Made by a program: the position numbers and the translations under genes. A stretch of DNA of 64,000 bases from Actinomycetales bacterium. Lineage in GTDB: Bacteria > Actinomycetota > Actinomycetes > Mycobacteriales > Micromonosporaceae. The DNA lies in the NCBI GenBank assembly GCA_002919305.1, contig PKFB01000015.1, positions 64,793-128,792 on the forward strand. The letters are read 5' to 3'. The notes under the pieces are model-generated. The model ran no database searches, had not been told where the DNA came from, and saw only the letters and a list, made by a program, of their open reading frames with translations. Shown here one piece after another: positions 9,919 to 18,520 of the stretch (positions are counted from its first letter, which is position 1; the number at the start of each line of letters is the position of its first letter).

Positions 9919-10003
9919 GAGTGCACCCTAGCTCTCCAACGGGTGTGGAGCCGCGCCATCGCCACCCGTCCGGTGCCCCGGTTCGGCATCCCCGGCCAGC
10001 CCT

Positions 10004-10981
10004 CTAGGCCGTGACCGCCGACTCCAGCCCGGCCAGCAGCTCGTCAGCGGCGCGGTAGGGATCTTGTTCCCCAGCCACCACCTTGTCCGCCAAAGCCTCC
10101 AACACGGCGCCTCCCCGCAGGTCACCGATGCGGGCCCGCAGGGTCGCCAACGCGATCGCTTCGATCTCGGCGGCGGCTCGCGCCCGACGGCGCCGCGTCA
10201 GCTCACCGTGCTCAGACAGCCAGTCCTGGTGCCGGCGTACCGCCGCCATCAGCTCTTCGACACCCGTGCCGGCGTGAGCGACGGTCTTGACCACCGGAGG
10301 GCGCCACTGGCCGGGTTCTCGGGTCTGGAGCGCCAGCATCGCTCGCAGATCATGCACCGTGGCATCCGCGCCGTCCCGGTCGGCTTTGTTCACCACGAAT
10401 ATGTCGGCGACCTCCAAAATCCCAGCCTTGACCGCCTGAATCGCATCCCCCATCCCGGGGGCGAGCAGAACCAGAGTGGTGTCGGCGAGGCTGGCCACCT
10501 CCACCTCGGCCTGCCCGACGCCCACGGTCTCGACCAGGATGACGTCACACCCCGCGGCGTCCAGTACCCGGACCGCCTGGGGGGTGGCCGCGGCCAGTCC
10601 TCCCAGGTGCCCCCGAGATGACATCGACCGGATGTAGACCCCGGGATCGGTGGCGTGTTGCTGCATGCGGACCCGGTCCCCCAAGATCGCGCCACCGGTG
10701 AACGGGGAGGAGGGGTCGACCGCCAGGACCCCCACCCGCAGCCCATCGGCCCGCAGGGCGCTCACCAGCATCGAGGTCGAGGTGGACTTCCCCACCCCGG
10801 GGGCGCCGGTCAACCCGATGACCTGAGCACGTCCGGTGTGGGGGGCCAGCGCCGCGGCGATCTCCCGCAACGCGGGGTGGTCGTTCTCCACCAGGGTGAT
10901 CAGGCGAGCCACCGCCCGCGCCTCACCGGCGCGGGCCCGCTCGATCAGCGTGGGGACATCCACAGTGCGTCGACTACTCAC
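10004..10981 (-). CDS. meaB: MeaB/ArgK GTPase, chaperone of B12-dependent acyl-CoA mutases
   Basis: This 325-residue G3E-type GTPase guards and reloads adenosylcobalamin in methylmalonyl-CoA or isobutyryl-CoA mutase. The P-loop GAPGVGKS is at 59-66, followed by DPSSP, ETVGVGQ and NKAD motifs. Start GTG 10981 overlaps the stop of the upstream thiolase gene as GTGA, which indicates translational coupling. In-frame extension further upstream would run into the thiolase coding region and is not conserved. With icmA, the epimerase and the cobalamin adenosyltransferase in the same window, it belongs to one mutase system. Confidence 0.94.
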   Translation of the reverse strand: MSSRRTVDVPTLIERARAGEARAVARLITLVENDHPALREIAAALAPHTGRAQVIGLTGAPGVGKSTSTSMLVSALRADGLRVGVLAVDPSSPFTGGAILGDRVRMQQHATDPGVYIRSMSSRGHLGGLAAATPQAVRVLDAAGCDVILVETVGVGQAEVEVASLADTTLVLLAPGMGDAIQAVKAGILEVADIFVVNKADRDGADATVHDLRAMLALQTREPGQWRPPVVKTVAHAGTGVEELMAAVRRHQDWLSEHGELTRRRRARAAAEIEAIALATLRARIGDLRGGAVLEALADKVVAGEQDPYRAADELLAGLESAVTA

Positions 10982-12174
10982 CGCTGGGAGGCCTCCGGTA
11001 CCCGCAGGATCAGCGCGTCCCCTTGTCCGCCGCCGCCGCACAGCGCCGCGGCACCGGTACCACCGCCCCGTCGCCGCAGCTCCAGCGCCAGGTGCAGCGC
11101 CAGCCGGGTACCCGACATGCCGATCGGGTGTCCCAACGCGATCGCTCCACCATTGACGTTCACCCGATCCAGGTCGACCTTCAGGTCCCGTACGGAGGCC
11201 AACGCCACCGCGGCGAACGCCTCATTGATCTCGATCAGGTCAAGATCCTCAACGGACATCCCCGCCCGATCCACGGCGCGCTGGATGGCGTTGGCCGGCT
11301 GCGACAGCAACGAGTTGTCCGGACCGGCCACCCCCGCGTGGGTGACGATCTCGGCCCACCACTGCAGCCCGAGCGCCTCTGCGCGTTCCCGGCTGGTCAC
11401 CACGACCGCCGCCGCCCCGTCGGAGATCTGGGAGGAGGTGCCCGCCGTGATCGTCCCATCGGGCGCGAAGGCCGGCCGCAGCCGCGCCAGGGTCTCCACG
11501 GTGGTGTCCGGGCGGATCCCCTCGTCGGCGCTCACCGTCACCGGTCCCCCCTTGGGGCGTGGCACCTCGACCGGGACGATCTCCTCGTCGAAGTACCCGG
11601 CCGCCGCGGCGGCCGCGGCCCGCTGGTGACTCCGTGCGGCGAAGGCGTCCTGCTCCTGGCGACCGATGCCGCGCGCCGCGCTGTGCTGGTCGGTCATCTC
11701 CCCCATGGAGCAGCAGTCATAGGCATCGGTCAATCCGTCATAGGCCATGTGGTCGAGGAGCTTCACGTCGCCGTACTTGTACCCCGCGCGTTGTCCGACC
11801 AGCAGGTGCGGTGCGTTGGTCATGGACTCCATCCCCCCGGCCACCACGATGTCGCACTCCCCGGCCCGGATCAGCTGATCGGCCAGGATGATCGCTGCCA
11901 GGCCCGACAGACAGACCTTGTTGATGGTCACCGACGGGGTGTTCATCGGGATCCCCGCCTTCACCGCCGCCTGACGGCTCGGGAGCTGCCCGGCGCCCGC
12001 CTGGAGCACCTGCCCCATGATGACCTGATCCACCTGATCCGGGCGGATTCCAGAGCGCTGCAGCGCCGCGCGAATCGCGACCGCCCCCAGGTCTGTGGCC
12101 GGCACGTCCTTCAGCGCACCCAACAGTCGCCCCATCGGGGTACGCGCGCCGCCCACGATCACCGAACCCGCCAT
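10978..12174 (-). CDS. Acetyl-CoA C-acetyltransferase (thiolase)
   Basis: This 398-residue thiolase condenses two acetyl-CoA or cleaves acetoacetyl-CoA. The nucleophile is Cys88 in NKVCLSG. The [23 protein letters not shown] and C-terminal CGGGGQG motifs supply the second catalytic Cys and the His. The length is normal for the biosynthetic/degradative type II family. It is divergent from the epimerase gene across 46 bases and overlaps meaB by four bases. It probably feeds the hydroxybutyryl-CoA dehydrogenases elsewhere in the window. Confidence 0.94.
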   Translation of the reverse strand: MAGSVIVGGARTPMGRLLGALKDVPATDLGAVAIRAALQRSGIRPDQVDQVIMGQVLQAGAGQLPSRQAAVKAGIPMNTPSVTINKVCLSGLAAIILADQLIRAGECDIVVAGGMESMTNAPHLLVGQRAGYKYGDVKLLDHMAYDGLTDAYDCCSMGEMTDQHSAARGIGRQEQDAFAARSHQRAAAAAAAGYFDEEIVPVEVPRPKGGPVTVSADEGIRPDTTVETLARLRPAFAPDGTITAGTSSQISDGAAAVVVTSRERAEALGLQWWAEIVTHAGVAGPDNSLLSQPANAIQRAVDRAGMSVEDLDLIEINEAFAAVALASVRDLKVDLDRVNVNGGAIALGHPIGMSGTRLALHLALELRRRGGGTGAAALCGGGGQGDALILRVPEASQR

Positions 12175-12220
12175 GGCCCCGCCTCCTCCAGGTCAGATGC
12201 TTAGAGTCCACACTAGTGAG

Positions 12221-12667
12221 ATGAACATCGACGACATTGGGCTGTTACGGATTGACCACGTCGGTATCGCGGTCGCCGACCTGGACGAGGCCATCGCTTT
12301 TCACGAACGTACCTTCGGCCTGCGCTGCGTACACCAGGAGGTGAACGAGGAGCAGGGGGTACGCGAGGCGATGCTCGCGGTCGGTCCGGCCGACGCCGAC
12401 GCGCCCGCCAGCGCCCAGATCCAGCTGCTGGCGCCGTTGCGTCCGGACTCCCCGATCGGACGCTTCCTCGACCGCCGCGGACCAGGGTTGCAGCAGCTGG
12501 CGTACACCGTCGCCGACATCGATGCGGCGTGCGCCGCCCTGGCTCAGCGGGGCGTCCGGCTGCTCTACGACACGCCGCGCCGCGGTACCGGTGGTTCCCG
12601 CATCAATTTCGTCCACCCGGCCGACGCCGGCGGCGTGTTGATCGAACTCGTACAACCGGCGTCCTAA
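12221..12667 (+). CDS. mce: Methylmalonyl-CoA epimerase-like VOC protein
   Basis: This 148-residue vicinal-oxygen-chelate protein interconverts the R and S forms of methylmalonyl-CoA. It has two beta-alpha-beta-beta-beta modules, with metal-ligand candidates His13, Gln68 and Glu142. The usual HH pair, whose His coordinates the metal, is Gln91-Gln92 here (GLQQLAYTV). I recall the same QQ in mycobacterial proteins, so this is probably a subfamily trait. ATG 12221 gives the standard family start; the longer frame would run antisense into the thiolase promoter and N-terminus. Confidence 0.9.
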   Translation: MNIDDIGLLRIDHVGIAVADLDEAIAFHERTFGLRCVHQEVNEEQGVREAMLAVGPADADAPASAQIQLLAPLRPDSPIGRFLDRRGPGLQQLAYTVADIDAACAALAQRGVRLLYDTPRRGTGGSRINFVHPADAGGVLIELVQPAS

Positions 12668-12683
12668 AGATCACTCTTTAGGA
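12662..12683 (+). terminator. Hairpin terminator containing the epimerase stop codon
   Basis: A perfect 9-bp stem, TCCTAAAGA with TCTTTAGGA around the loop TCAC, begins three bases before the TAA of the epimerase gene. It separates this gene from the downstream FilP-like gene. Confidence 0.7.
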
Positions 12684-12829
12684 TCATGTCCCAAGATTTC
12701 GCGCCATCCCTACCGAGACACCCGACCAGTTCTGGCTGAAATATCCGAAATGGAATCTTAGGCGAAGCTATAGGGACATAAAACTTCAAGTTCACCATGT
12801 GACGGAGTGTCCTTGAGGGATACCCGGTC

Positions 12830-12860
12830 TTGCGTACCGCCCTAGGGCGTCTGCGAATAT
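12830..12860 (+). promoter_or_regulatory. Candidate promoter for a leaderless FilP-like mRNA
   Basis: A TTGCGT -35-like box (12830-12835) and a GAATAT -10-like box (12855-12860) are 19 bases apart and end six bases before ATG 12867. No ribosome site precedes that ATG, so transcription starting at the ATG itself is likely. Confidence 0.4.
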
Positions 12861-12866
12861 GTGCCA

Positions 12867-14171
12867 ATGCCCCAGCAGCAGCAGCCCTCCCTATCTTTCT
12901 TCGAGACAGCGAACACGCAACCTGACTTCACCGTCGTTCTTCGTGGTTACGACCGTGCTCAGGTCGATGACTTCATCCAGCGACTCAATTCCCTGATCGC
13001 TCAGAAGGAAGCTGAGCGCAGCGAGGCCGAACGCCGGATGACCGAGGCTCAGCGCCGGCTCCGGCAGGCTGAGCAGCGCACCGCCGCTCTAGAGCAGAAG
13101 CTCAAGGAGCAGAGCAAACAACTCGAGGAGAACGCCCGCCCGACCCTGTCGGGTCTGGGTACCAAGGTCGAGCACATCCTTCGGCTCGCCGAGGAACAGG
13201 CCAACGAGCACCGGGCCGAAGCCCGACGGGAGGCTGAGGGCATCCTGTCCGCCGCCCGGTTGGAGGCCCGAGAGATCACCGACAAGGCCCGCGCCGAGGC
13301 CGCTTCGCTCAAGGCCGCCGCCGAGCGCGAGGCCAGCAACCTGCGTACCGCCGCCGAGCGCGAGGCGGCGGAGCTGCGGGTGCAGGCTCGCCGGGAGGCC
13401 GAGACGCTGCGCGCCGACGCCGAGCGCGAGACCAAGCAGCTGCGTACCGCCACCGCTCACGAGATCGCCGAGAGCAAGGCGACCGCCGAGCGAGAGGTGG
13501 CCACCATGCGTGCCACTGCTGAGCGGGAGATCACGCAGCTGCGCGCCAAGGCGATGCGGGAGGCCGAGGAGCGCCGGGCCGAGGCCGCCAAGATCTACAA
13601 CGAGGCCAAGGAGAAGCGCGACAAGGAGCTGCAGGCTCTGGCGCTAGAGCTGGCCGAGCGTCGCGAAACCGCCGAGCGGGAAGAGTCCGAGCGGCACGCC
13701 GCCGCGGTCGCCGCGACCCAGAAGCTGGTCAACGAGGCGGAGCAGCGTGCTCGCGCCGCCGAGGAACGGGCCAAGGAGATCGAGCAGCGGGCTGAGGCCC
13801 GTCGCATCGAGGCCGAGCAGACCGCGCAAGAGACCATTGAGAAGGCCAAGGCGCTGGCGGAGAAGACCCTCGCCGACGCCCGCGCCGAATCACAACGGCT
13901 CCTGTCCGACGCCCGTACCGAAGCGGAGATCACCACCACCACCGCTCGTCGGGAGGTGGAGGACCTGGAGCGCCAGCGGGACGCGATCACCGCTCAGCTC
14001 GGCCAGCTGCGGGAGATGCTCGGTGGCCTGGCCGGCATCATGCCGGGCTCGAGCCAGTCCTCTTCCTCGTCGTCCTCGTCCGCTTCTTCGTCCTCTTCGG
14101 AGGAAAAGAAGGAAGACGACAGCGACAAAGACAAGGACGATTCGTCCGCTGTGACCGCATCATCGCGGTAA
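12867..14171 (+). CDS. FilP/Scy-like coiled-coil protein with DivIVA-type N-terminus
   Basis: This 434-residue, almost entirely coiled-coil cytoskeletal protein probably works at the growing pole or hyphal tip with DivIVA. The N-terminus has the DivIVA-like VVLRGYDRAQVDDFI motif. After a short linker the segment LSGLGTKVEHILRLAEEQA is shared with Streptomyces FilP. A long Ala/Glu/Arg-rich coil (about 100-390) with AEREA and ARREAE repeats follows, then a low-complexity Ser/Asp/Lys tail. Streptomyces FilP is about 310 aa and Scy about 1300, so this is intermediate. ATG 12867 is preferred over GTG 12861 because the promoter predicts a leaderless message. Confidence 0.85.
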   Translation: MPQQQQPSLSFFETANTQPDFTVVLRGYDRAQVDDFIQRLNSLIAQKEAERSEAERRMTEAQRRLRQAEQRTAALEQKLKEQSKQLEENARPTLSGLGTKVEHILRLAEEQANEHRAEARREAEGILSAARLEAREITDKARAEAASLKAAAEREASNLRTAAEREAAELRVQARREAETLRADAERETKQLRTATAHEIAESKATAEREVATMRATAEREITQLRAKAMREAEERRAEAAKIYNEAKEKRDKELQALALELAERRETAEREESERHAAAVAATQKLVNEAEQRARAAEERAKEIEQRAEARRIEAEQTAQETIEKAKALAEKTLADARAESQRLLSDARTEAEITTTTARREVEDLERQRDAITAQLGQLREMLGGLAGIMPGSSQSSSSSSSSASSSSSEEKKEDDSDKDKDDSSAVTASSR

Positions 14172-14186
14172 GATTTGATCTCCTCG

Positions 14187-14233
14187 CAACATGGGCCTCC
14201 CTCGGAACACAACCCGAAGGGAGGCCCATGTTG
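14187..14233 (+). terminator. Strong hairpin between the two coiled-coil genes
   Basis: A 19-bp stem with one bulged A (14187-14205 with 14214-14233, loop 14206-14213) lies 15 bases after the stop of the first FilP-like gene. There is no U-run. It probably ends or attenuates the first transcript. Confidence 0.75.
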
Positions 14234-14414
14234 TATGCGAGCATGGATCTAATGGCTTTTCACAACCGGATGCCTGCGTGTTTCCCACATCGATGCGGTG
14301 CATCCTGATAGACCAGAAGTTCACCGATTACTGATGGGTTCATGATGGCGCTGTGGCGCCGGTGACACCCGGTACCTGAGCCGGTGACGACGCGTCTCGT
14401 GTGAGGATTGATAC

Positions 14415-15977
14415 ATGGCGCACGGTGGGGACGAAGGTCTGTTCACGACGTTGACGAGCTCCAGTGAGGAACCCAACTTCGAGCTTCAGCTACGGGGCTA
14501 CGACCGTAAACAGGTCGATCGCTATGTCGAGCAGATCTTGACCGAGCATCAAGCCTTGATGGCTGAACGGGACGCCGCGTTCAACCAGGCGCAGGCACTC
14601 GCGGTTCGCGTTCAAACCCTCCAAGCCGAACTCGCTGAACAGCGGCGGCGAATGGTACCGGAAGACCGCGCGAGCTACCGGCATCTCGGTGCTCGGGTGG
14701 AGCAGATCCTCACGTTGGCCGAGGAGGAGGCCCAAGCGATCAGGGCCAGCGCCGAGAACCTGGTCAGCGAACGGCAAGCCGAGGCTGACCGCATTCTCGC
14801 CGAAGCCCGGGCCGAGGCGGAAAAGGCCCGCGCCGACTTTGAGACCGCGCTGGCGGCGCGGCGTCAGGAGGAGGAAGCCGCCGACGCGCGGCGACGCGCC
14901 GCAGTCGAGGCCGAGCTGGAGGAGAAGACCGCGACCGCGCGCCGCATCGTGGGCGAGGCCGAACAGTACGCCAATCAGTTGCGGCAGACCGCCGACGCCG
15001 AGACCCGTCAGCTGCGGCAGACCGCGGAGGAGGAGAGCCGCAAGCTTCGTGAGGAAGCCGCCGCGTACGCCCACCAGCTGCGCAGTGACGCCGATCAACA
15101 CGCCAAGACCCTCATCGCCGCCGCTGAACAAGAGGCGGCCGAGACCCGCACCGCCGCCGAAATCGAGGCCAAGCGGATGCTGGAGGAGGCGACCACCGAA
15201 AGTCACCGCCTGCGTTCGGCGGCTGAGCAGTACGCCGAACGGGTACGCGCCGAAGCCGAGGCCGAAGCGCAGCGGGTTCGCCAGGAGGCCGACGCGTACG
15301 CCGAACAGATCCGGACGGAGACCGAGAAGTGGAGCGCCGACGAGCGGGCGCGGCTGGAGCAGTACGCCGAGCAGCTACGCGCGGAGGCCGAGGAGCGGGC
15401 TCGTCAAGCGGTGGAGGAGTCACGCCGGGAGGCCGAAGACACCGTGGCGAAGGCTCGGGCCGAGGCCGAGCAGATCATCAGTGAGGCGCAGCGCAAGGTC
15501 AATGACCTCGACGCCCAGCGCCGTCAGATTCGCCGGGATCTCACCCAGCTGAGGGAGACCATCGCCCGGCTTACGGGTACCTCGGCGGCGCTGCTGGCCA
15601 GCGCGGAACTCGCCGAGGAGGACGAGCCGGACGACCTCGCCCCTGCTGCGGCGGCGCCTTCGGAGGTCGATTCCGCGGACACCCCCACCGCCGTCTCCCC
15701 CACACAGGAGCCCGCCGACGAAGAGCCCACCACGATCACTGAGGTCGCCAAGTCCTCATCCGGCGACGCCACGATGGTCCTGTCAGCGGCCGAGATCGTC
15801 GAGGGCGTCCGGGCTCAGCAGATCGACGGCGTCTCCGCGATCGACGAGAAGACGACCGTGGTTCCCGTGGCTCAGGCGTCGGTCGACGGTCATTCACCGA
15901 ACGGTGAGGTCGACTCCCAGCCCGCGCTCGCGCAGCAAGCCTCCGGTCAGGCTCCGGCAGGCGCATCCCACGACTGA
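14415..15977 (+). CDS. Second FilP/Scy-like coiled-coil protein with DivIVA-type N-terminus
   Basis: This 520-residue paralogue of the upstream gene has the same start module, LQLRGYDRKQVDRYVEQI (about 26-43), and the YRHLGARVEQILTLAEEEA segment. A long coil (about 100-400) with recurring EQYA[EN]QLR units follows, six or more copies at irregular spacing, suggesting a period that builds a filament. The last 110 residues are acidic, Pro/Ala-rich and probably disordered. Two such genes after the epimerase gene match the Scy-FilP arrangement in Streptomyces, where the products form the polar-growth scaffold. Which of the two is Scy-like cannot be told from sequence alone. Confidence 0.83.
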   Translation: MAHGGDEGLFTTLTSSSEEPNFELQLRGYDRKQVDRYVEQILTEHQALMAERDAAFNQAQALAVRVQTLQAELAEQRRRMVPEDRASYRHLGARVEQILTLAEEEAQAIRASAENLVSERQAEADRILAEARAEAEKARADFETALAARRQEEEAADARRRAAVEAELEEKTATARRIVGEAEQYANQLRQTADAETRQLRQTAEEESRKLREEAAAYAHQLRSDADQHAKTLIAAAEQEAAETRTAAEIEAKRMLEEATTESHRLRSAAEQYAERVRAEAEAEAQRVRQEADAYAEQIRTETEKWSADERARLEQYAEQLRAEAEERARQAVEESRREAEDTVAKARAEAEQIISEAQRKVNDLDAQRRQIRRDLTQLRETIARLTGTSAALLASAELAEEDEPDDLAPAAAAPSEVDSADTPTAVSPTQEPADEEPTTITEVAKSSSGDATMVLSAAEIVEGVRAQQIDGVSAIDEKTTVVPVAQASVDGHSPNGEVDSQPALAQQASGQAPAGASHD

Positions 15978-16118
15978 CCGGGCAGCTTGCCCATTCACCG
16001 TCGGATCCAACCGGTCGCCGGCAGCCCGGCGTACCCTTCACACCGGTGCGGCCTGGTCACCAGGACGACAGACCGCGTACCTGCGGAGCCAGCACCCCAC
16101 GGAACGGTCAGGTGGACG

Positions 16119-17375
16119 ATGACGCAGAGCCCACCGGGATCCGGGGCCTCCTCGGGTCCGGAGAATCCCTCCGACGCTGTCCCGCCGGTCCAGGACGGGT
16201 CGGATCCGACTCCGCCACCTGGCCACCGCCCATCGCCGGACTCCCCGCGGCCCTCCGAGCCCCACGCGAGCGTTCCCGGGTCCCGGAGGGCCGCTCAAGC
16301 CGCCAAGGGGGGCGATTCCCAAGCCACCGGCTCCTACGGGATCCCGGGAGCGCCCTTCTCCCGCTCGCCGTTCCTGTTCGGCTTGTTGGCCGGGCTCGGA
16401 TTCATGATCGCGTACACCGGTTACCGCGCCGTGCTCGCGGTCTGGTCCATCCTGGTCTTGATCCTGGTAGCCGCGTTCTTCGCGATCGCGCTCAACCCCG
16501 CCGTGGTCCGGTTGCAGCGGTTAGGGCTGCCCCGAGGAGTCGCGGTACTCGCGGTGATCATGACGACGTTGATCGTCCTATGTGGGGGCTTGTTCGCCGT
16601 CATCCCCCCGTTGATCACCGAGGCGACCCAGTTCGCTCATGACATCCCCGGCTACGTTGAACGGTTACAGGAAAGCCGCTGGGTCCAAGACCTCAACGAA
16701 CGGTTTGATCTTTTAGAAGAGGTTCAGTCCACGATCACCGCGGGGAGCGCCGCCCGGGCGCTGAGCAACATCCTCAGCGGTATCTCCCTGGTCTTCGGCA
16801 CCCTATTCAACATCCTCACCATCACGATCCTGACGATCTACTTCCTGGTCGCCTTCGAGCGTGTCAAGGAGGGTTTCTATCGGCTGATCCCCGCCTCCCG
16901 CCGGGAACGTGCCCGCCTGCTCGGTGACGCCATCCTCGCCCAGGTGGGGGGTTTCATGGTCGGCTCCCTGACGATCGCGACCCTGGCTGGCCTCACCTCA
17001 CTGGCCTTCATGCTGATCGTGGACATCCCCTACGCCATCGCGCTGGCCGTGCTGGTCGCCCTCTTTGACCTGATCCCCCAGATCGGCGCGACGCTGAGCG
17101 CGGTGGTAGTCACGTTGGTCGCCCTGACGGTCTCCGTCCCCGTGGCGATCGCGACAGCGGTGTTCTTCATCCTGTACCAGCAGGTGGAGAACTGGCTGAT
17201 CTATCCGCGTGTGATGCGCCGAGCCGTCCAGGTCTCCGATCTGACCGCGATCCTGAGCGTGCTGGTGGGTACCGCGCTGTTCGGTCTGATTGGAGTACTG
17301 ATCTCGATCCCCCTCACCGCCGCGATCCAGCTGATCATCCGAGAGGTCGTCTATCCCCGTCAGGACACGCGGTGA
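16119..17375 (+). CDS. AI-2E family transporter (UPF0118 permease)
   Basis: This 418-residue polytopic membrane protein starts at ATG 16119 behind AGGTGG. The first 85 residues are a Pro/Ser-rich cytoplasmic tail. About eight membrane segments follow, with the family's IYFLVAFERVKEGFYRLIP and DLIPQIGATLSAV signatures. Family members include TqsA and Na+/H+ antiporters, so the substrate is open. It follows the FilP-like gene in the same direction after 141 bases. Confidence 0.87.
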   Translation: MTQSPPGSGASSGPENPSDAVPPVQDGSDPTPPPGHRPSPDSPRPSEPHASVPGSRRAAQAAKGGDSQATGSYGIPGAPFSRSPFLFGLLAGLGFMIAYTGYRAVLAVWSILVLILVAAFFAIALNPAVVRLQRLGLPRGVAVLAVIMTTLIVLCGGLFAVIPPLITEATQFAHDIPGYVERLQESRWVQDLNERFDLLEEVQSTITAGSAARALSNILSGISLVFGTLFNILTITILTIYFLVAFERVKEGFYRLIPASRRERARLLGDAILAQVGGFMVGSLTIATLAGLTSLAFMLIVDIPYAIALAVLVALFDLIPQIGATLSAVVVTLVALTVSVPVAIATAVFFILYQQVENWLIYPRVMRRAVQVSDLTAILSVLVGTALFGLIGVLISIPLTAAIQLIIREVVYPRQDTR

Positions 17376-17444
17376 GCGGGGTCAGGACGCGCGTGAGCGG
17401 GGCACGCCACGCCGCCTCCGCGTGGCGTGAACAACCACCGATCG

Positions 17445-18215
17445 TCAGCGCAGCCGGGTCAGGAAGTCCCGGACAGCGGCGTTGAACTCCTCTGGCGCCT
17501 CTACCGCGCTCAGGTGACCGGCACGGGGGATCTGGCGCAGCTCCGCCCGAGGCAGCACCTCCACCATGGTCCGCGCCTCGCCGATACCGGTGGTCTCATC
17601 CTCCTCCCCCACCAGAACCAGGGCGGGGACATCGGCCGCCGCGAGCGTCTCCAGGGAGTCGGGTCGGGCCGCCATCGCCCGCTGTGCCCAGGCCACGGCC
17701 GCTGGGGCGGCCCCGCGTATCTCTGTCGTCACCCAGTCCACCACGTCGGGACGCTCGTTTCGCGTGCTGGCGCCGAGCAGTCGAGGAAGCATGGTGGCGG
17801 CCAGGCTCTCCGTGTCTCCCTCCCGCTCGATGGCCTCGGCGATGCGGAGCCGATCGCGTGCCGCTTCGGGGGTGTCGGCCGTGGCCTTGGTGTCCGCGAG
17901 GATAAGGCCCCGGACCCGATCGGGATGCCGGCGCAGGAACGCCATGGCGACATAGCCACCCATCGACAGCCCGCCCAGCACCACCTGGTTAAGGCCCCGC
18001 TCGTCGAGATAGCCGGCGAGATCATCGGCCACCACGTCCAGGCTCGGGGTCACACCCTCAAGGGACACATCCCGGGCCGTGCCGAAGCCGCGCTGATCGA
18101 CAGCAAACACCGGACACAGATCGGCCAGCCCACTGACCTGATGTCGCCACATGGCCGCCGAGAGCGGGAAAGCGTGCAGCAACACCAGAGGAACATCGAT
18201 ACTCGTGACGGACAT
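17445..18215 (-). CDS. Alpha/beta hydrolase
   Basis: This 256-residue alpha/beta-hydrolase-fold enzyme has the LLHAFPLSAAMW oxyanion region, nucleophile elbow GGLSMGG, a late acidic residue in VGEEDE and catalytic His in RAGHLS. The family covers esterases, lactonases and haloperoxidase-like proteins; the substrate is not predictable. It is transcribed alone and converges on the AI-2E transporter gene. Confidence 0.88.
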   Translation of the reverse strand: MSVTSIDVPLVLLHAFPLSAAMWRHQVSGLADLCPVFAVDQRGFGTARDVSLEGVTPSLDVVADDLAGYLDERGLNQVVLGGLSMGGYVAMAFLRRHPDRVRGLILADTKATADTPEAARDRLRIAEAIEREGDTESLAATMLPRLLGASTRNERPDVVDWVTTEIRGAAPAAVAWAQRAMAARPDSLETLAAADVPALVLVGEEDETTGIGEARTMVEVLPRAELRQIPRAGHLSAVEAPEEFNAAVRDFLTRLR

Positions 18216-18520
18216 GCGCTCATCATGGCCAACCCGCCCAGCGCGTGGTATTTCAACTCCCCGCCCCGGGCACCGGGGTTACCGGTCCGTTGAGGAACGC
18301 CGCGCCCGGCGCCTCGCTCCTGCCGCTTCTGACGTCTCCTGCCGTCCTTGACGGGCACCGCTGGTCTCTTACGTCACCGATGGCGCGACGGGCGGCCGCT
18401 GCTGTCATGAACAACTCAGTCAGGAATGCGTCAGTTCGCCCCTGACTATCACGGGAACACCTTAAAGTCGCTTGGCGGTCGGTCACCGCCGCCCCAAACC
18501 ACCTTTCGAGGAGAGACACT
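18216..18520. other. Divergent intergenic region between hydrolase and methyltransferase-like genes
   Basis: This 305-base spacer must carry two promoters. A GAGGAGAG ribosome site directly precedes GTG 18521. No conserved RNA or repeat was recognised. Confidence 0.5.

Noticed and set aside
12664..12867. Minus-strand frame between the epimerase and FilP-like genes
   Set aside because: It overlaps the terminator and promoter of the flanking genes and has no family resemblance.
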